Assembly: GCF_009793335.1 (NCBI RefSeq) | Contig: NZ_WING01000001.1 | Coordinates: forward strand, 806,001 to 870,000 | Length of the DNA: 64,000 bases | Source of the DNA: Actinomadura sp. J1-007 | GTDB taxonomy: Bacteria > Actinomycetota > Actinomycetes > Streptosporangiales > Streptosporangiaceae | Direction: 5' to 3' | Shown: positions 43,357 to 51,631 of the stretch, in pieces | Numbering within the stretch: position 1 is the first letter of the stretch | Layout: each line of letters opens with the position of its first letter | Made by a program: the position numbers and the translations under genes | The notes under the pieces: generated by a model | The model's database searches: none | Seen by the model: the letters and a program-made list of their open reading frames with translations, nothing else | What the model was told of the DNA's origin: nothing

Positions 43357-45144
43357 TTACGGCGGCCGGGGGAATCCTTCGCGGCGAGTGACGCCGTTCG
43401 GCGGGCGGTAGAGACGAGTGTCGGCTCCGGGGAGGAACGGAGCCGACTTCGCGGAGCGGTCAGCGGTCTTCGCGGGGAGGTCGGGGGTGTCGAGGGTGGT
43501 GGCGGGGTCGGCGGCGATGACTTCGAGTTCGAAGTCGCCCGCGTAGCGTTCGTGGCCGGTGATCACGGCGGTCTCCACCGCTTCGCGGCCTCTCAGGGTG
43601 CGGAGGATGAGGGGGTCCTTGCGGAGGTCCTTGGTCAGGGCGAAGCACATGGCGACCATGACGATGAGGAACGGGACGGCGACGAGGATCGTGAGGTTCT
43701 GGAGGCCGGTCAGGGCGGCATCGCCCCCGCCGCCGATCAGCAGCATGACGGCGGCGACGGCTCCGGTGAGGACGCCCCAGACGACGACGATGGGGCGGGA
43801 CGGTTCGAGGGTGCCGTCCTGAGAGAGGGTGCCCATGACGATGGACGCCGCGTCGGCGCCGGAGACGAAGAAGATGCCGACCAGGATCATGACGATGACG
43901 CTGGTGAGGCCGACGAGGGGGTACTCGCGCAGGAGGGAGAAGAGCTGGCCCTCCTGGGTGGCCTTGCCGGCGAGGCCGGCGCCGTCGGCTTCGAGCTTGG
44001 TGGCCGTTCCGCCGAAGACCGCGAACCAGACCAGGCTGACGGCGCTCGGGACGAGGATGACGCCGCCGACGAACTGGCGGATGGTGCGGCCCCGGCTGAT
44101 GCGGGCGATGAACATGCCGACGAACGGCGTCCAGGACATCCACCAGGCCCAGTAGAAGACCGTCCACTTGGACAGCCACGCGTCGACGTCGTTCCCCGCG
44201 GTGGCCTTGGTGCGGGCGGCCATCTGGGGCAGGTCGCCGACGTACTCGCCGATCGAGGTGGGGACGAGGTTCAGCATCTGGATCGTCGGGCCGACGCAGA
44301 AGACGAAGACCAGCAGGATCAGGGCCAGGACCATGTTGATGTTGGACAGCCACTGGATGCCCTTCTCGACGCCCGAGACCGCGGAGGCGACGAACGCGAG
44401 GGTGAGGACGGCGATGACGATGATGAGGAGCGTCTCGCCGACATCGGAGGCCCAGTCGAGCTCCTCGATGCCGCTGCCGATCTGGAGCGCTCCAAGCCCG
44501 AGCGACGCCGCGGAGCCGAACAGGGTCGCGAAGATGGCGAGGATGTCGATGATCTTGCCGACGGGGCCGTTGAGGTGGCGCTCGCCGATGAACGGGGTGA
44601 ACACGGCGCTGATCGTCTGGCGGCGTCCGCGGCGGAACGCGCTGTAGGCGATCGCCAGGCCCATCACCGCGTAGATCGACCACGGGTGCAGCGTCCAGTG
44701 GAAGAGGGTCGTCGCCATCGCGATGTCGATGCGGTCGGCGGCGGAGGCGTTGGCGGGGAACGTTCCGGGCGGGGGGTCGGTGAAATGGCTGAGGGGTTCG
44801 CTGACGCCGTAGAACATCAGGCCGATGCCCATGCCGGCGCTGAACATCATCGCGATCCACGAGACGGTGCGGAACTCGGGCGTCTCCCCTTCGGCGCCGA
44901 GCGTGATGCGGCCGTAGCGGCTGAACGCCAGCCAGAGGGCGAAGACCACGAATCCGGACGCGACGAGCACGAACGCCCAGCCGCCGTTGCGGATGGTGCC
45001 GTTCAGCATGGAGGTCGAGACCGATTCGAGGGAGTCGGTGGCGACCGCGCCCCAGACGATGAACGCCAGGGTCAGGACGGCCGTGACGCCGAATACCGTC
45101 CAGTCCGTCTTCGGCCTGTGGGGGGTTCGGGTTTCGTCCAGCAT
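43357..45144 (-). CDS. BCCT-family betaine/carnitine/choline transporter
   Basis: A 595-residue membrane protein with about 12 helices that imports quaternary ammonium osmolytes, usually with Na+ or H+. The family signature is clear: MMFSAGMGIGLMFYGVSEPLSHF, HWTLHPWSIYAVMGLAIAY, and the substrate-site Trp-rich FYWAWWMSWTPFVGMFIARISRGRT. The 85-residue cytoplasmic C-terminus is typical of osmosensing members such as BetP. ATG 45144 follows GGGGAAGGG. A 390-bp upstream region may hold regulatory sites. Exact substrate not decidable. Confidence 0.92.
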   Translation of the reverse strand: MLDETRTPHRPKTDWTVFGVTAVLTLAFIVWGAVATDSLESVSTSMLNGTIRNGGWAFVLVASGFVVFALWLAFSRYGRITLGAEGETPEFRTVSWIAMMFSAGMGIGLMFYGVSEPLSHFTDPPPGTFPANASAADRIDIAMATTLFHWTLHPWSIYAVMGLAIAYSAFRRGRRQTISAVFTPFIGERHLNGPVGKIIDILAIFATLFGSAASLGLGALQIGSGIEELDWASDVGETLLIIVIAVLTLAFVASAVSGVEKGIQWLSNINMVLALILLVFVFCVGPTIQMLNLVPTSIGEYVGDLPQMAARTKATAGNDVDAWLSKWTVFYWAWWMSWTPFVGMFIARISRGRTIRQFVGGVILVPSAVSLVWFAVFGGTATKLEADGAGLAGKATQEGQLFSLLREYPLVGLTSVIVMILVGIFFVSGADAASIVMGTLSQDGTLEPSRPIVVVWGVLTGAVAAVMLLIGGGGDAALTGLQNLTILVAVPFLIVMVAMCFALTKDLRKDPLILRTLRGREAVETAVITGHERYAGDFELEVIAADPATTLDTPDLPAKTADRSAKSAPFLPGADTRLYRPPNGVTRREGFPRPP

Positions 45145-45533
45145 GCCGATCACCCTTCCCCGCCGGGGCGCATGGGGCACGTGGGACACGGCGCGAAGAC
45201 CGTTCGCAGACCATTCGCTGGTGAAATCCCGGACGGGCGGGCGCGGTCCCGGCGACTGTCCGGCGGGGAAGGAAGTCGCCGGAACCGCGGTCGGAGTCCC
45301 CGGTACGGCCCCGCCGGCGGTGTGGGACGCCGCCGAGCCCGCGGACGGGAGGACGCAAAGATCAAGTTAGGCCAGGCCGGGCCCGTCCGGCCCCCGCTTA
45401 AGCCCCCGTTAAGGCCCCAGTGATCTTGGCTTGAGGGGAGGCCGTCGGGGGACGGTTGGCGGAATGACGGGCGGTCCCTGGCCGGGCAGGGGACCGTGGC
45501 GAGCGCGTCGGGGCCTTCGGGAATCGTTGGCGC
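45145..45533. other. Promoter region of BCCT transporter
   Basis: No gene is seen. The only notable structure is CTTAA-N7-TTAAG at 45397-45413, a short AT-rich inverted repeat in GC-rich DNA, about 255 bp before the transporter. It could be part of the promoter or an operator. Confidence 0.35.
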
Positions 45534-46106
45534 CTAGTTGGGCTGGAAGTAGTATTCGGGGCCGTTGTTTTTGAGGGGGCCGAATTTGCGCGGGCCCGAG
45601 CCGTCGCTTTCGAAGCAGGCCCTCCGGAGAGGTCTGATCATTTTCTTGCCGCCCTTGCCGGGGCGAGGACGGGACATGATCAGCCAGCAGTACGTCCCGT
45701 TGGAGCAGGCCCGCTTGACGAGGTAGCCCTTCTGGTGGCGGTACGCGTGACCGGAACAGACGTCGGGCACCCCTCCGCCGTCGACGCTTCCGTCGGCGTC
45801 GAAGGACATGCTGTCGTCCGTCTCGCCGGCGCCCGTCCGCCAGGTGCCGACGATCTCGCGGAGATCACGCTTCGCCGCGGGCGGGCCGAGGCCCTCGAAG
45901 TCGGGCGGGTGGACGAGGTCGCCCGGCTCGATGTCGGCGAAGCCGTTGGGCGTCGGGAACGTGGTGGGCATGGGCGGAGTGGACCTGCTCGACGCCGACG
46001 AGCCGGAACCGGGCGGCCGTCCGGCGGCCGTACCCGTGCCCCCACCGCATGAGGTCACCAGGACCACCGCGCACGCACAGCCCGCCATGGGGCGATTCCA
46101 TCGCAT
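45534..46106 (-). CDS. Lipoprotein of unknown function
   Basis: A 190-residue putative lipoprotein: short signal with lipobox-like LVTSC (about Cys20), a Gly/Ser/Pro linker, then a soluble domain with DLREIVGTWRTGAGETDDSMSFDADGSVDGG, a pattern of lipocalin-like 'GTW...F..DG' domains, and several Cys (DVCSGH, RACSNGTYCW). ATG 46106 has GGAGG 12 nt upstream, which is far; a longer read starting at 46175 is possible but spoils the signal. It follows a small exported protein on the same strand. Function unknown. Confidence 0.65.
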   Translation of the reverse strand: MRWNRPMAGCACAVVLVTSCGGGTGTAAGRPPGSGSSASSRSTPPMPTTFPTPNGFADIEPGDLVHPPDFEGLGPPAAKRDLREIVGTWRTGAGETDDSMSFDADGSVDGGGVPDVCSGHAYRHQKGYLVKRACSNGTYCWLIMSRPRPGKGGKKMIRPLRRACFESDGSGPRKFGPLKNNGPEYYFQPN

Positions 46107-46203
46107 AATGATCAAGATCCTCCGGCCGCCGGTCCGAGACGCCTCGGCCCCGTCAGGGGCGAAGAAGTGTTCCATCGCTTCCGGAGGGGTGAGGATGCGC
46201 CGG

Positions 46204-46656
46204 TCATTTGAGGAGGTACCTACAGCCCTGGCCTGATCTGCCGTTCTCGTTGTCGGCCACGACCTCGCCGTCCACCTTGATCGCGCACGGCGCGAAGCCG
46301 TACTGCCCGTTCTTCACGACGGTGCCCGAGTCCAGGAAGATCGGGCGCCCGGGGCGGGTGCCGGCGACGGTCTCGGTCTTCGTCCACGGCAGTGATGGCG
46401 GCCGCACGGTCTCGCCGCTGCCGTAGGTCAGTCCCCCGGTCATGCCCGTGGTGAGGAGGGTGAAGGAGTAGTGGATCCAATCAGGGACGTGCGGCCCGGT
46501 TACCTCCAGGGTGACGGTGTGCGTTCCGCCCTCGGCCTCCGCCCCGTCCCCAGCGTCGCCGAACCAGGAGACGCCCGCCACCAGCGTCGCGGCCACGATG
46601 GTCGCCAGCGCTGCGGCCACCACTCCGGCAGTGACCGTTCGGCGCGGTCCATTCAT
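46204..46656 (-). CDS. Small membrane-anchored protein, MmpS-like shape
   Basis: A 150-residue protein with one N-terminal membrane helix (VTAGVVAAALATIVAATLVAG) and an outside beta domain (HTVTLEVTGPHVPDWIHYSFT ... APCAIKVDGEVVADNENGRSG). The shape is that of mycobacterial MmpS accessory proteins, with the VTGP strand and the late CAIKVDG strand. No MMPL partner is adjacent; the only one in the window is 31 kb away. ATG 46656 has CAGGAC upstream. Relationship to MmpS is moderate. Confidence 0.65.
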   Translation of the reverse strand: MNGPRRTVTAGVVAAALATIVAATLVAGVSWFGDAGDGAEAEGGTHTVTLEVTGPHVPDWIHYSFTLLTTGMTGGLTYGSGETVRPPSLPWTKTETVAGTRPGRPIFLDSGTVVKNGQYGFAPCAIKVDGEVVADNENGRSGQGCRYLLK

Positions 46657-47047
46657 GTCCTGACGCTTTCCTTCCCATACCGCCTCAACGAAGTCCCAGA
46701 CGCTACTGGCCGTCCCGATCCTCCTCAACGCCCGGGCCTTCGGCAGCGGCGAAGGCCGCCCGGTAATGACCTGGTGGTGCTGGTCGCGGCCGCGGGCACC
46801 GCCCCGTGGCGCCCCGAGTCCGTCGACGAGCGGCGCTGGCGGAAACGTGCGCCGGTCGCTCACGACCGGCTGGGTGAGTATGCGGCTCAACCGTTCGCCC
46901 GAGCCACAGACCCGCTGGACCGGACGGCGGCGAGTGGCGGTGGACTGGGCGGGACTCTGGTGTGAGGTGGGTTGTGGCACTTCGGGGGGACGTGGGTTGG
47001 GGGGCCTGGTGGCTAGCGTGAGGGGTCTCGCTATCCAGGGAGCACGC
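46657..47047. other. Non-coding gap before DD-peptidase-like gene
   Basis: No gene is convincing. Frames that stay open here have antisense-like composition and no ribosome site. The last 60 bp must contain the promoter of the following gene. Confidence 0.35.
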
Positions 47048-48184
47048 ATGATCAAGCATCGGCGGGCGTTGAGCGGTGTAGTTGTTCTGGCTGTGGTGGT
47101 TGCGGGGGAGGTCGTGGTCGGAGCGGCTGCGAGCGCCTCTACCGGCCGGGATGGGGTGCGGGAGGTCTTGGAGCGGCTGACCACGGTCGATGGGGGGCCG
47201 GGGGCGTTGGTTCGGATGGATGGTCGGGGTGGTGAGCGGGTGCTGACCAGTGGGGTCGCGGATGTTGCTAGCCGGGCGCCGGTGCGTGGGGACAGTACGT
47301 TCCGGATCGGCAGTATGACGAAGATGTTCGTGGCGACGACCGTGCTCCAACTGGTGGGAGAGGGACGCGTCGTGCTGGACGCGCCGGTGGAGCGTTATCT
47401 GCCCGGTGTTGTACGCGGGCCCGGCGGGGACGGGCGGGTGGTCACTGTTCGGCAGTTGCTCCAGCACACCAGTGGCATTCCCGACTACCTCGACTATCTG
47501 AGCGTGGAGGACGTGCTCAACAATCCGCTCGTTCACCATGATGCCCGGGACCTGGTGAAACTCGCGCTCGCCCATCCGGCGACCGGCAAGGAGCCGGGCG
47601 ACGCGGTGCGCTACTCCAACACCGGTTACCTGCTGGCCGGGATGCTTATCGAGAAGGTGACCGGCCGTTCCTATGGGCGGGAGATCCGGCGGCGCGTTAT
47701 CGAGCCGCTCGGGCTTAGTCGTACGTACGTGCCGGGAGACAGGTCGGGGATTCCGGGGCCGCATCCGCGCGGGTATGCGCGGGTCGGTCAAGATGTGGAG
47801 CTTCTGGACATCACCCGCATCAATCCCACGGTCGCGGGGGCGGCGGGTTCGATGATCTCCAATGGGGCCGATCTCAATCGGTTTCTCGGGGCGCTCGTGC
47901 GCGGGAGGCTGCTGCGTCCGGCGCAGTTGCGGGAAATGATGAGGACTCGGTCGAGTGGTGGCGCTGCCCACGGGCTTGGGCTGGATAGCTACCGGTTGCC
48001 CTGCGGGGGTCTGTACTGGGGGCATGACGGTGGCATTCCCGGGTTCCAGACGTTCGGTGGTGCGACGGTGGACGGCAGGCAGGCGACGGTCATGGTGAAT
48101 CTCTATCCGGGTGAGTCGGCCGCGCAGGACGGTGACACGGTGGCCGCTGTCGGGGCGGCGCTCTGCGGGCGTTCAGTGGGTTGA
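47048..48184 (+). CDS. Exported serine hydrolase, D-alanyl-D-alanine carboxypeptidase-like
   Basis: A 378-residue secreted enzyme of the class C beta-lactamase/DD-peptidase family. A signal peptide (1-31, ending GAAASAS) precedes the catalytic domain. Motif 1 is SMTK (Ser89, Lys92), motif 2 is YSN in VRYSNTGYLLAGMLIEKV, and motif 3 is HDGG in YWGHDGGIPGF. The set is typical of Streptomyces R61-type DD-carboxypeptidases acting on peptidoglycan stems. It ends 12 bp inside the convergent sensor kinase gene. Codon use is slightly less GC-biased than the neighbours. Confidence 0.88.
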   Translation: MIKHRRALSGVVVLAVVVAGEVVVGAAASASTGRDGVREVLERLTTVDGGPGALVRMDGRGGERVLTSGVADVASRAPVRGDSTFRIGSMTKMFVATTVLQLVGEGRVVLDAPVERYLPGVVRGPGGDGRVVTVRQLLQHTSGIPDYLDYLSVEDVLNNPLVHHDARDLVKLALAHPATGKEPGDAVRYSNTGYLLAGMLIEKVTGRSYGREIRRRVIEPLGLSRTYVPGDRSGIPGPHPRGYARVGQDVELLDITRINPTVAGAAGSMISNGADLNRFLGALVRGRLLRPAQLREMMRTRSSGGAAHGLGLDSYRLPCGGLYWGHDGGIPGFQTFGGATVDGRQATVMVNLYPGESAAQDGDTVAAVGAALCGRSVG

Positions 48185-49516
48185 GGGGCGGCGGCGGACT
48201 AGGCGGCGGGAGCGGCGGGCGGGGGGCAGCCAGCGGGTGCGGAACCACATCTGGATCTGGGCGCCCCCGAGGACGGAGCGGTGGATGCGGAGGTAGCCGC
48301 CCGTGGACTCGGCGGCGCGGCGGGCGATGTCGAGGCCGAGGCCGGTGGAGCCGCCGCCGCTCCGGCCGCGCTGGAGGGCGGCGTCGGGGTCGGCGATGCC
48401 GGGGCCGCCGTCGGCGACGAGGATGCCGGTGACGCCCTGGCCCTGGTGGAGGGTGACGGCGAAGCCCGTTCCCTCGGCGGTGTGGCGGAAGATGTTGCCG
48501 AGGAGGGCGTCCACGGCGGCGGCCAGTTCGGCGCCCGGGAGGGGCAGCGGCGCGGGGCGGTCGGCGCCGATCAGCTCGCAGGAGCGGCCCTCGTCCTCGG
48601 CGAGGACCGACCAGAACGCGACCCGGTCGCGCAGCACCTTGGACGCGTCGCAGGAGCCGCGGGCGGTCGGGCGGCGGACCGTTCGGATGATCTGGTCGAC
48701 CTCGCGCTCGATGCGGTGGACGGCCTCGCGGGTCTGGTCGGGGACGGCGCCGTCGCCGAGGGCCTCGGCGTTCAGGCGGAGCGCGGCGAGGGGGGTGCGC
48801 AGGCGGTGGGACAGGTCGGCGGCCATCTCGCGTTCGGCGGCGAGGAGCTGGACGACGTGGTCGGCCATCGCGTTGAACGCCAGGCCCGCCTCGACCAGCT
48901 CCGGCGGGCCGTCCGGCTCGACGCGCAGGTTGAGCTGGCCGTCGCCGAACGCGCCCGCGGCCTCCGCGAGCCGGCGGGTCGAACGGATCATGCGGGCGCC
49001 GAGGCGGTCGGCGACGGCGACCGAGCCCGCGACGAGCGCGGCGGCGACGGCGGTCATGACGAGCCACGCCTTCCAGACGCCGCGCGACAGGTCGGCGTCC
49101 GGGACGTACACCTCGACGACGGCGGTGCGGCCCGCGTCGAGCGCGACCGGCTGGAGCAGGGCGTAGCCGCCGGAGACGCGGGCGGTGTGGGAGCGGCCCC
49201 GGCGTCCCGCCTCGGCGATCCGCCCGCGGTCGGCGCGGGAGTCGGGGCGCGCGGTGCGGGGGACGCGGTCGCCGTCCGGCATGTGGACGGTCATCCGCCC
49301 GGCCGCGCCCGCCTGCGTGCTGGCCACGGCGCGGTCGAGGGACGCGGGGTCCTGGGTGACGACGAGGACGGGGCCGAGCGCGCTGGCCTGGCGTTCGGCG
49401 GTGGTGAGGGCGCGGTCGCGGGCGATCTCGCGGACGGTCAGGGCGAGCGGGATCAGGAACGCCAGCGCGACCATCGAGGTGACCGCCAGCGAGACCAGGA
49501 CGAGCGTGCGCCTCAT
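48173..49516 (-). CDS. OmpR-partner sensor histidine kinase
   Basis: A 447-residue membrane kinase with two helices (about 5-28 and 150-168) around a 120-residue external sensor, a HAMP linker, and the phosphorylation site MAADLSHRLRTPLAALR with His237. The ATPase domain has the N-box (LLGNIFRHTAEGTG), G1 (VADGGPGI) and G2 (GSTGLGLDIA). ATG 49516. It lies 28 bp after the response-regulator gene on the same strand and forms one operon. The stimulus is unknown; envelope stress is a common theme for this type. Confidence 0.92.
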   Translation of the reverse strand: MRRTLVLVSLAVTSMVALAFLIPLALTVREIARDRALTTAERQASALGPVLVVTQDPASLDRAVASTQAGAAGRMTVHMPDGDRVPRTARPDSRADRGRIAEAGRRGRSHTARVSGGYALLQPVALDAGRTAVVEVYVPDADLSRGVWKAWLVMTAVAAALVAGSVAVADRLGARMIRSTRRLAEAAGAFGDGQLNLRVEPDGPPELVEAGLAFNAMADHVVQLLAAEREMAADLSHRLRTPLAALRLNAEALGDGAVPDQTREAVHRIEREVDQIIRTVRRPTARGSCDASKVLRDRVAFWSVLAEDEGRSCELIGADRPAPLPLPGAELAAAVDALLGNIFRHTAEGTGFAVTLHQGQGVTGILVADGGPGIADPDAALQRGRSGGGSTGLGLDIARRAAESTGGYLRIHRSVLGGAQIQMWFRTRWLPPARRSRRLVRRRPSTH

Positions 49517-49544
49517 GCCCCCGGCCCCCGCGCGGCCGGCCGGG

Positions 49545-50228
49545 TCATGGGCGGGGCGGCTCGGCGAGGCGGACGCCGACGCCGCGCACGGTGTGCAGGT
49601 AGCGGGGGTCGGCGGCGGTCTCGCCGAGCTTGCGGCGCAGCCACGACAGGTGGACGTCGATGGTCTGGTCGTCGCCGTACGCCTGCCGCCACACCTCGGC
49701 GAGCAGCTCGCGGCGGGCGACGACGCGGCCGGGGCGGGCGGCGAGGTAGGACAGCAGGTCGAACTCGCGGCGGGTCAGTTCGAGGGGCGCGCCGTCCAGG
49801 GTCGCCTCGCGCCGGTCGACGTCGATGTGCAGGCCGCCGACGCGCAGGTCCGCGGTGGGCCCGGACCGGGCCGAGCGGCGCAGGACGGCCGAGAGCCGCG
49901 CGCTGAGGTGCTCGGCGGAGAACGGCTTGATGAGGTAGTCGTCGGCGCCGGCGTTCAGCAGCCGGACGATCTCGGGCTCGTCGTCGCGGGCGGTCGCGAT
50001 GATGACGGGGACGTCGGACACGCCGCGGAGCATCTTCAGGACCTCGGCGCCGTCGAGGTCGGGCAGGCCGAGGTCGAGGATCACGACGTCGGGCGGGGTC
50101 TGGGTGATCTCGCGCAGGCAGTCCATCGCGTTCCCGGCGCTGCGCACGGCGTGGGCCCGCGCGCTCAGCTCACGGATCAGGGCGGTACGGACGTTCGCGT
50201 CGTCCTCGACCACGAGCACACTCGCCAT
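49545..50228 (-). CDS. OmpR/PhoB-type response regulator
   Basis: A 227-residue transcription factor. The receiver has Asp9/Asp10 (VVEDD), phospho-acceptor Asp52 (VILDLGLPD), and Lys of YLIKPF. The winged-helix DNA-binding domain (LELTRREFDLLSYLAARPGRVVARRELL ... IDVHLSWLRRKLGE) follows from about residue 128. Start ATG 50228 begins MASVLVVEDD. It precedes the kinase in the operon and diverges from a small exported-protein gene that may be a target. Confidence 0.95.
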   Translation of the reverse strand: MASVLVVEDDANVRTALIRELSARAHAVRSAGNAMDCLREITQTPPDVVILDLGLPDLDGAEVLKMLRGVSDVPVIIATARDDEPEIVRLLNAGADDYLIKPFSAEHLSARLSAVLRRSARSGPTADLRVGGLHIDVDRREATLDGAPLELTRREFDLLSYLAARPGRVVARRELLAEVWRQAYGDDQTIDVHLSWLRRKLGETAADPRYLHTVRGVGVRLAEPPRP

Positions 50229-50255
50229 GAACGCACCGTATGCCACCATGTGCCC

Positions 50256-50774
50256 ATGCGTCGCGCGATGTCTTATGTTGCGCCCTGGGCGGCGGCGACC
50301 GCGCTCGCGGTGGCGCTCTCATGGCTCGGCGTGCGCGACGTCGTGCGCGGCGCGGTGTCCGACCGGGAGACCCCGCCGCCGATCGGCGGGCCGGTGATCC
50401 ACGGCAGCCCGTCGATGCCGCCGCCGTCGCGGAGCGTGGGGTCGCCGACGGCGCGTCCGGTCCCGTCCGAGGGCGACCAGTCGGCGGCGACCACCGCGCC
50501 CGTCCCGGCTCCGACGCGGACGCGGCCGAAGCCGCAGCCGTCGCGTTCCCCGGCCAACGTGCGCAGCTACGCGACGCGCGGCGGGCGCGCCGCCCTGGCG
50601 ATCGTGAACGGGCGCGTGCGGCTCGTGTCGGCGACGCCCAACCCGGGTTACGAGACGCGGGTGACCGAGGCGGACGGCTGGCTGCGCGTCGACTTCCTGG
50701 GCGACGAGCACACCAGCTCGGTCATCGCGACCTGGTACCAGCGCGCTCCGGCCGTCCGCGTCTACGAGTACTAG
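50256..50774 (+). CDS. Small exported or membrane-anchored protein, Pro-rich linker
   Basis: A 172-residue protein: N-terminal hydrophobic segment (WAAATALAVALSWLGVRDVV), a long disordered Pro/Ser/Thr linker (residues 45-105), and a C-terminal domain of about 60 residues (RGGRAALAIVNGRVRLVSATPNPGYETRVTEADGWLRVDFLGDEHTSSVIATWYQ) that looks beta-rich. No family recognised. The start ATG 50256 lies 27 bp from the response-regulator start, so their promoters overlap, and the regulator may control it. Its stop shares CTAG with the convergent LLM gene. Confidence 0.75.
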   Translation: MRRAMSYVAPWAAATALAVALSWLGVRDVVRGAVSDRETPPPIGGPVIHGSPSMPPPSRSVGSPTARPVPSEGDQSAATTAPVPAPTRTRPKPQPSRSPANVRSYATRGGRAALAIVNGRVRLVSATPNPGYETRVTEADGWLRVDFLGDEHTSSVIATWYQRAPAVRVYEY

Positions 50775-51631
50775 AGCGGCTTCGCGGTGGACGTCAGGGC
50801 GTGGTCGGCGGCGAAGGCGGCGAGGCGTTCCGCGGCCTCGCGGGTACGGGTCCAGGGGCGGACGATCAGGCGGTCGACGCCGAGGCGCTCCCAGTCGTCG
50901 ATCTCGTCGGGGCCGGACAGCTCGTAGGCGTGCACGGTGATCTCGAACGGCTCGTCCGCGCGCCCGGCCTCCTCGCGGTAGCGGCGGAGCAGGTCGAGCC
51001 GCGGGCGGACGCGGTCGAGGGTCTGCGGCATGCTGATCCAGCCGTCGCACAGCGTCGCGGCGCGGCGCAGCGCGGCCTTCGACTCGCCGCCCGCGACGAC
51101 GGGCAGCCGCGCCTGCACGGGCTTCGGCTCGAACGCGACCTCGGGGAAGGAGAAGAACGCGCCGCGGTGCTCGACGGCGTCCTCGGTCCAGAGGCGGCGC
51201 GCGACCTCGATCGCCTCGTTCAGGCGGGGTCCGCGGGTGGCGAAGTCGACCCCGGCGGCGATCCACTCCCCCTCGTACCAGCCCGCGCCGACGCCGGCGA
51301 TCGCGCGCCCGCCGGAGATCTGGTCGAGCGTCGCGAACGCGCGGGCCGCGACGAACGGGTGCCGCAGCCCGAACAGGTACACGGCGGTGCCGAGCCGGAC
51401 CCGTTCGGTCACGGCGGCGAGCGCGCACAGGTAGGCGGGCGCGTCGAACAGCGGGGTCGAGGGGCGGATGCCCGGCTCTTCCGTGCCCGGGTACCGGGCC
51501 GTGGACAGGTCGGTCGCGAAGACCAGGTGCTCGGGCAGCCACACCGACTCGAACCCGAGGCGGTCGGCGTCCACGGCGAGGTCGCGCCAGATCGCGGGGT
51601 GGACGAGCCCCAGCGGCACTCCGAACTTCAC
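50771..51631 (-). CDS. LLM-class F420-dependent oxidoreductase
   Basis: A 286-residue luciferase-like TIM-barrel enzyme, probably F420-dependent: VKFGVPLGLVHPAIWRDLAVDADRLGFESVWLPEH, then RVRLGTAVYLFGLRHPFVAARAFATLDQISGGRAIAGVGAGWYEGEW. This wording is that of the TIGR03619-like group. The GTG at 51631 overlaps the HyuB stop by GTGA, so it is the last gene of the five-gene operon started by the acyl-CoA dehydrogenases. It likely reduces or oxidises a pathway intermediate. Stop shared with the convergent gene through CTAG. Confidence 0.9.
   Translation of the reverse strand: MKFGVPLGLVHPAIWRDLAVDADRLGFESVWLPEHLVFATDLSTARYPGTEEPGIRPSTPLFDAPAYLCALAAVTERVRLGTAVYLFGLRHPFVAARAFATLDQISGGRAIAGVGAGWYEGEWIAAGVDFATRGPRLNEAIEVARRLWTEDAVEHRGAFFSFPEVAFEPKPVQARLPVVAGGESKAALRRAATLCDGWISMPQTLDRVRPRLDLLRRYREEAGRADEPFEITVHAYELSGPDEIDDWERLGVDRLIVRPWTRTREAAERLAAFAADHALTSTAKPL

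Noticed and set aside
46703..48025. Large minus-strand frame opposite the DD-peptidase-like gene
   Set aside because: It overlaps a gene with complete catalytic motifs and has no recognisable domain.
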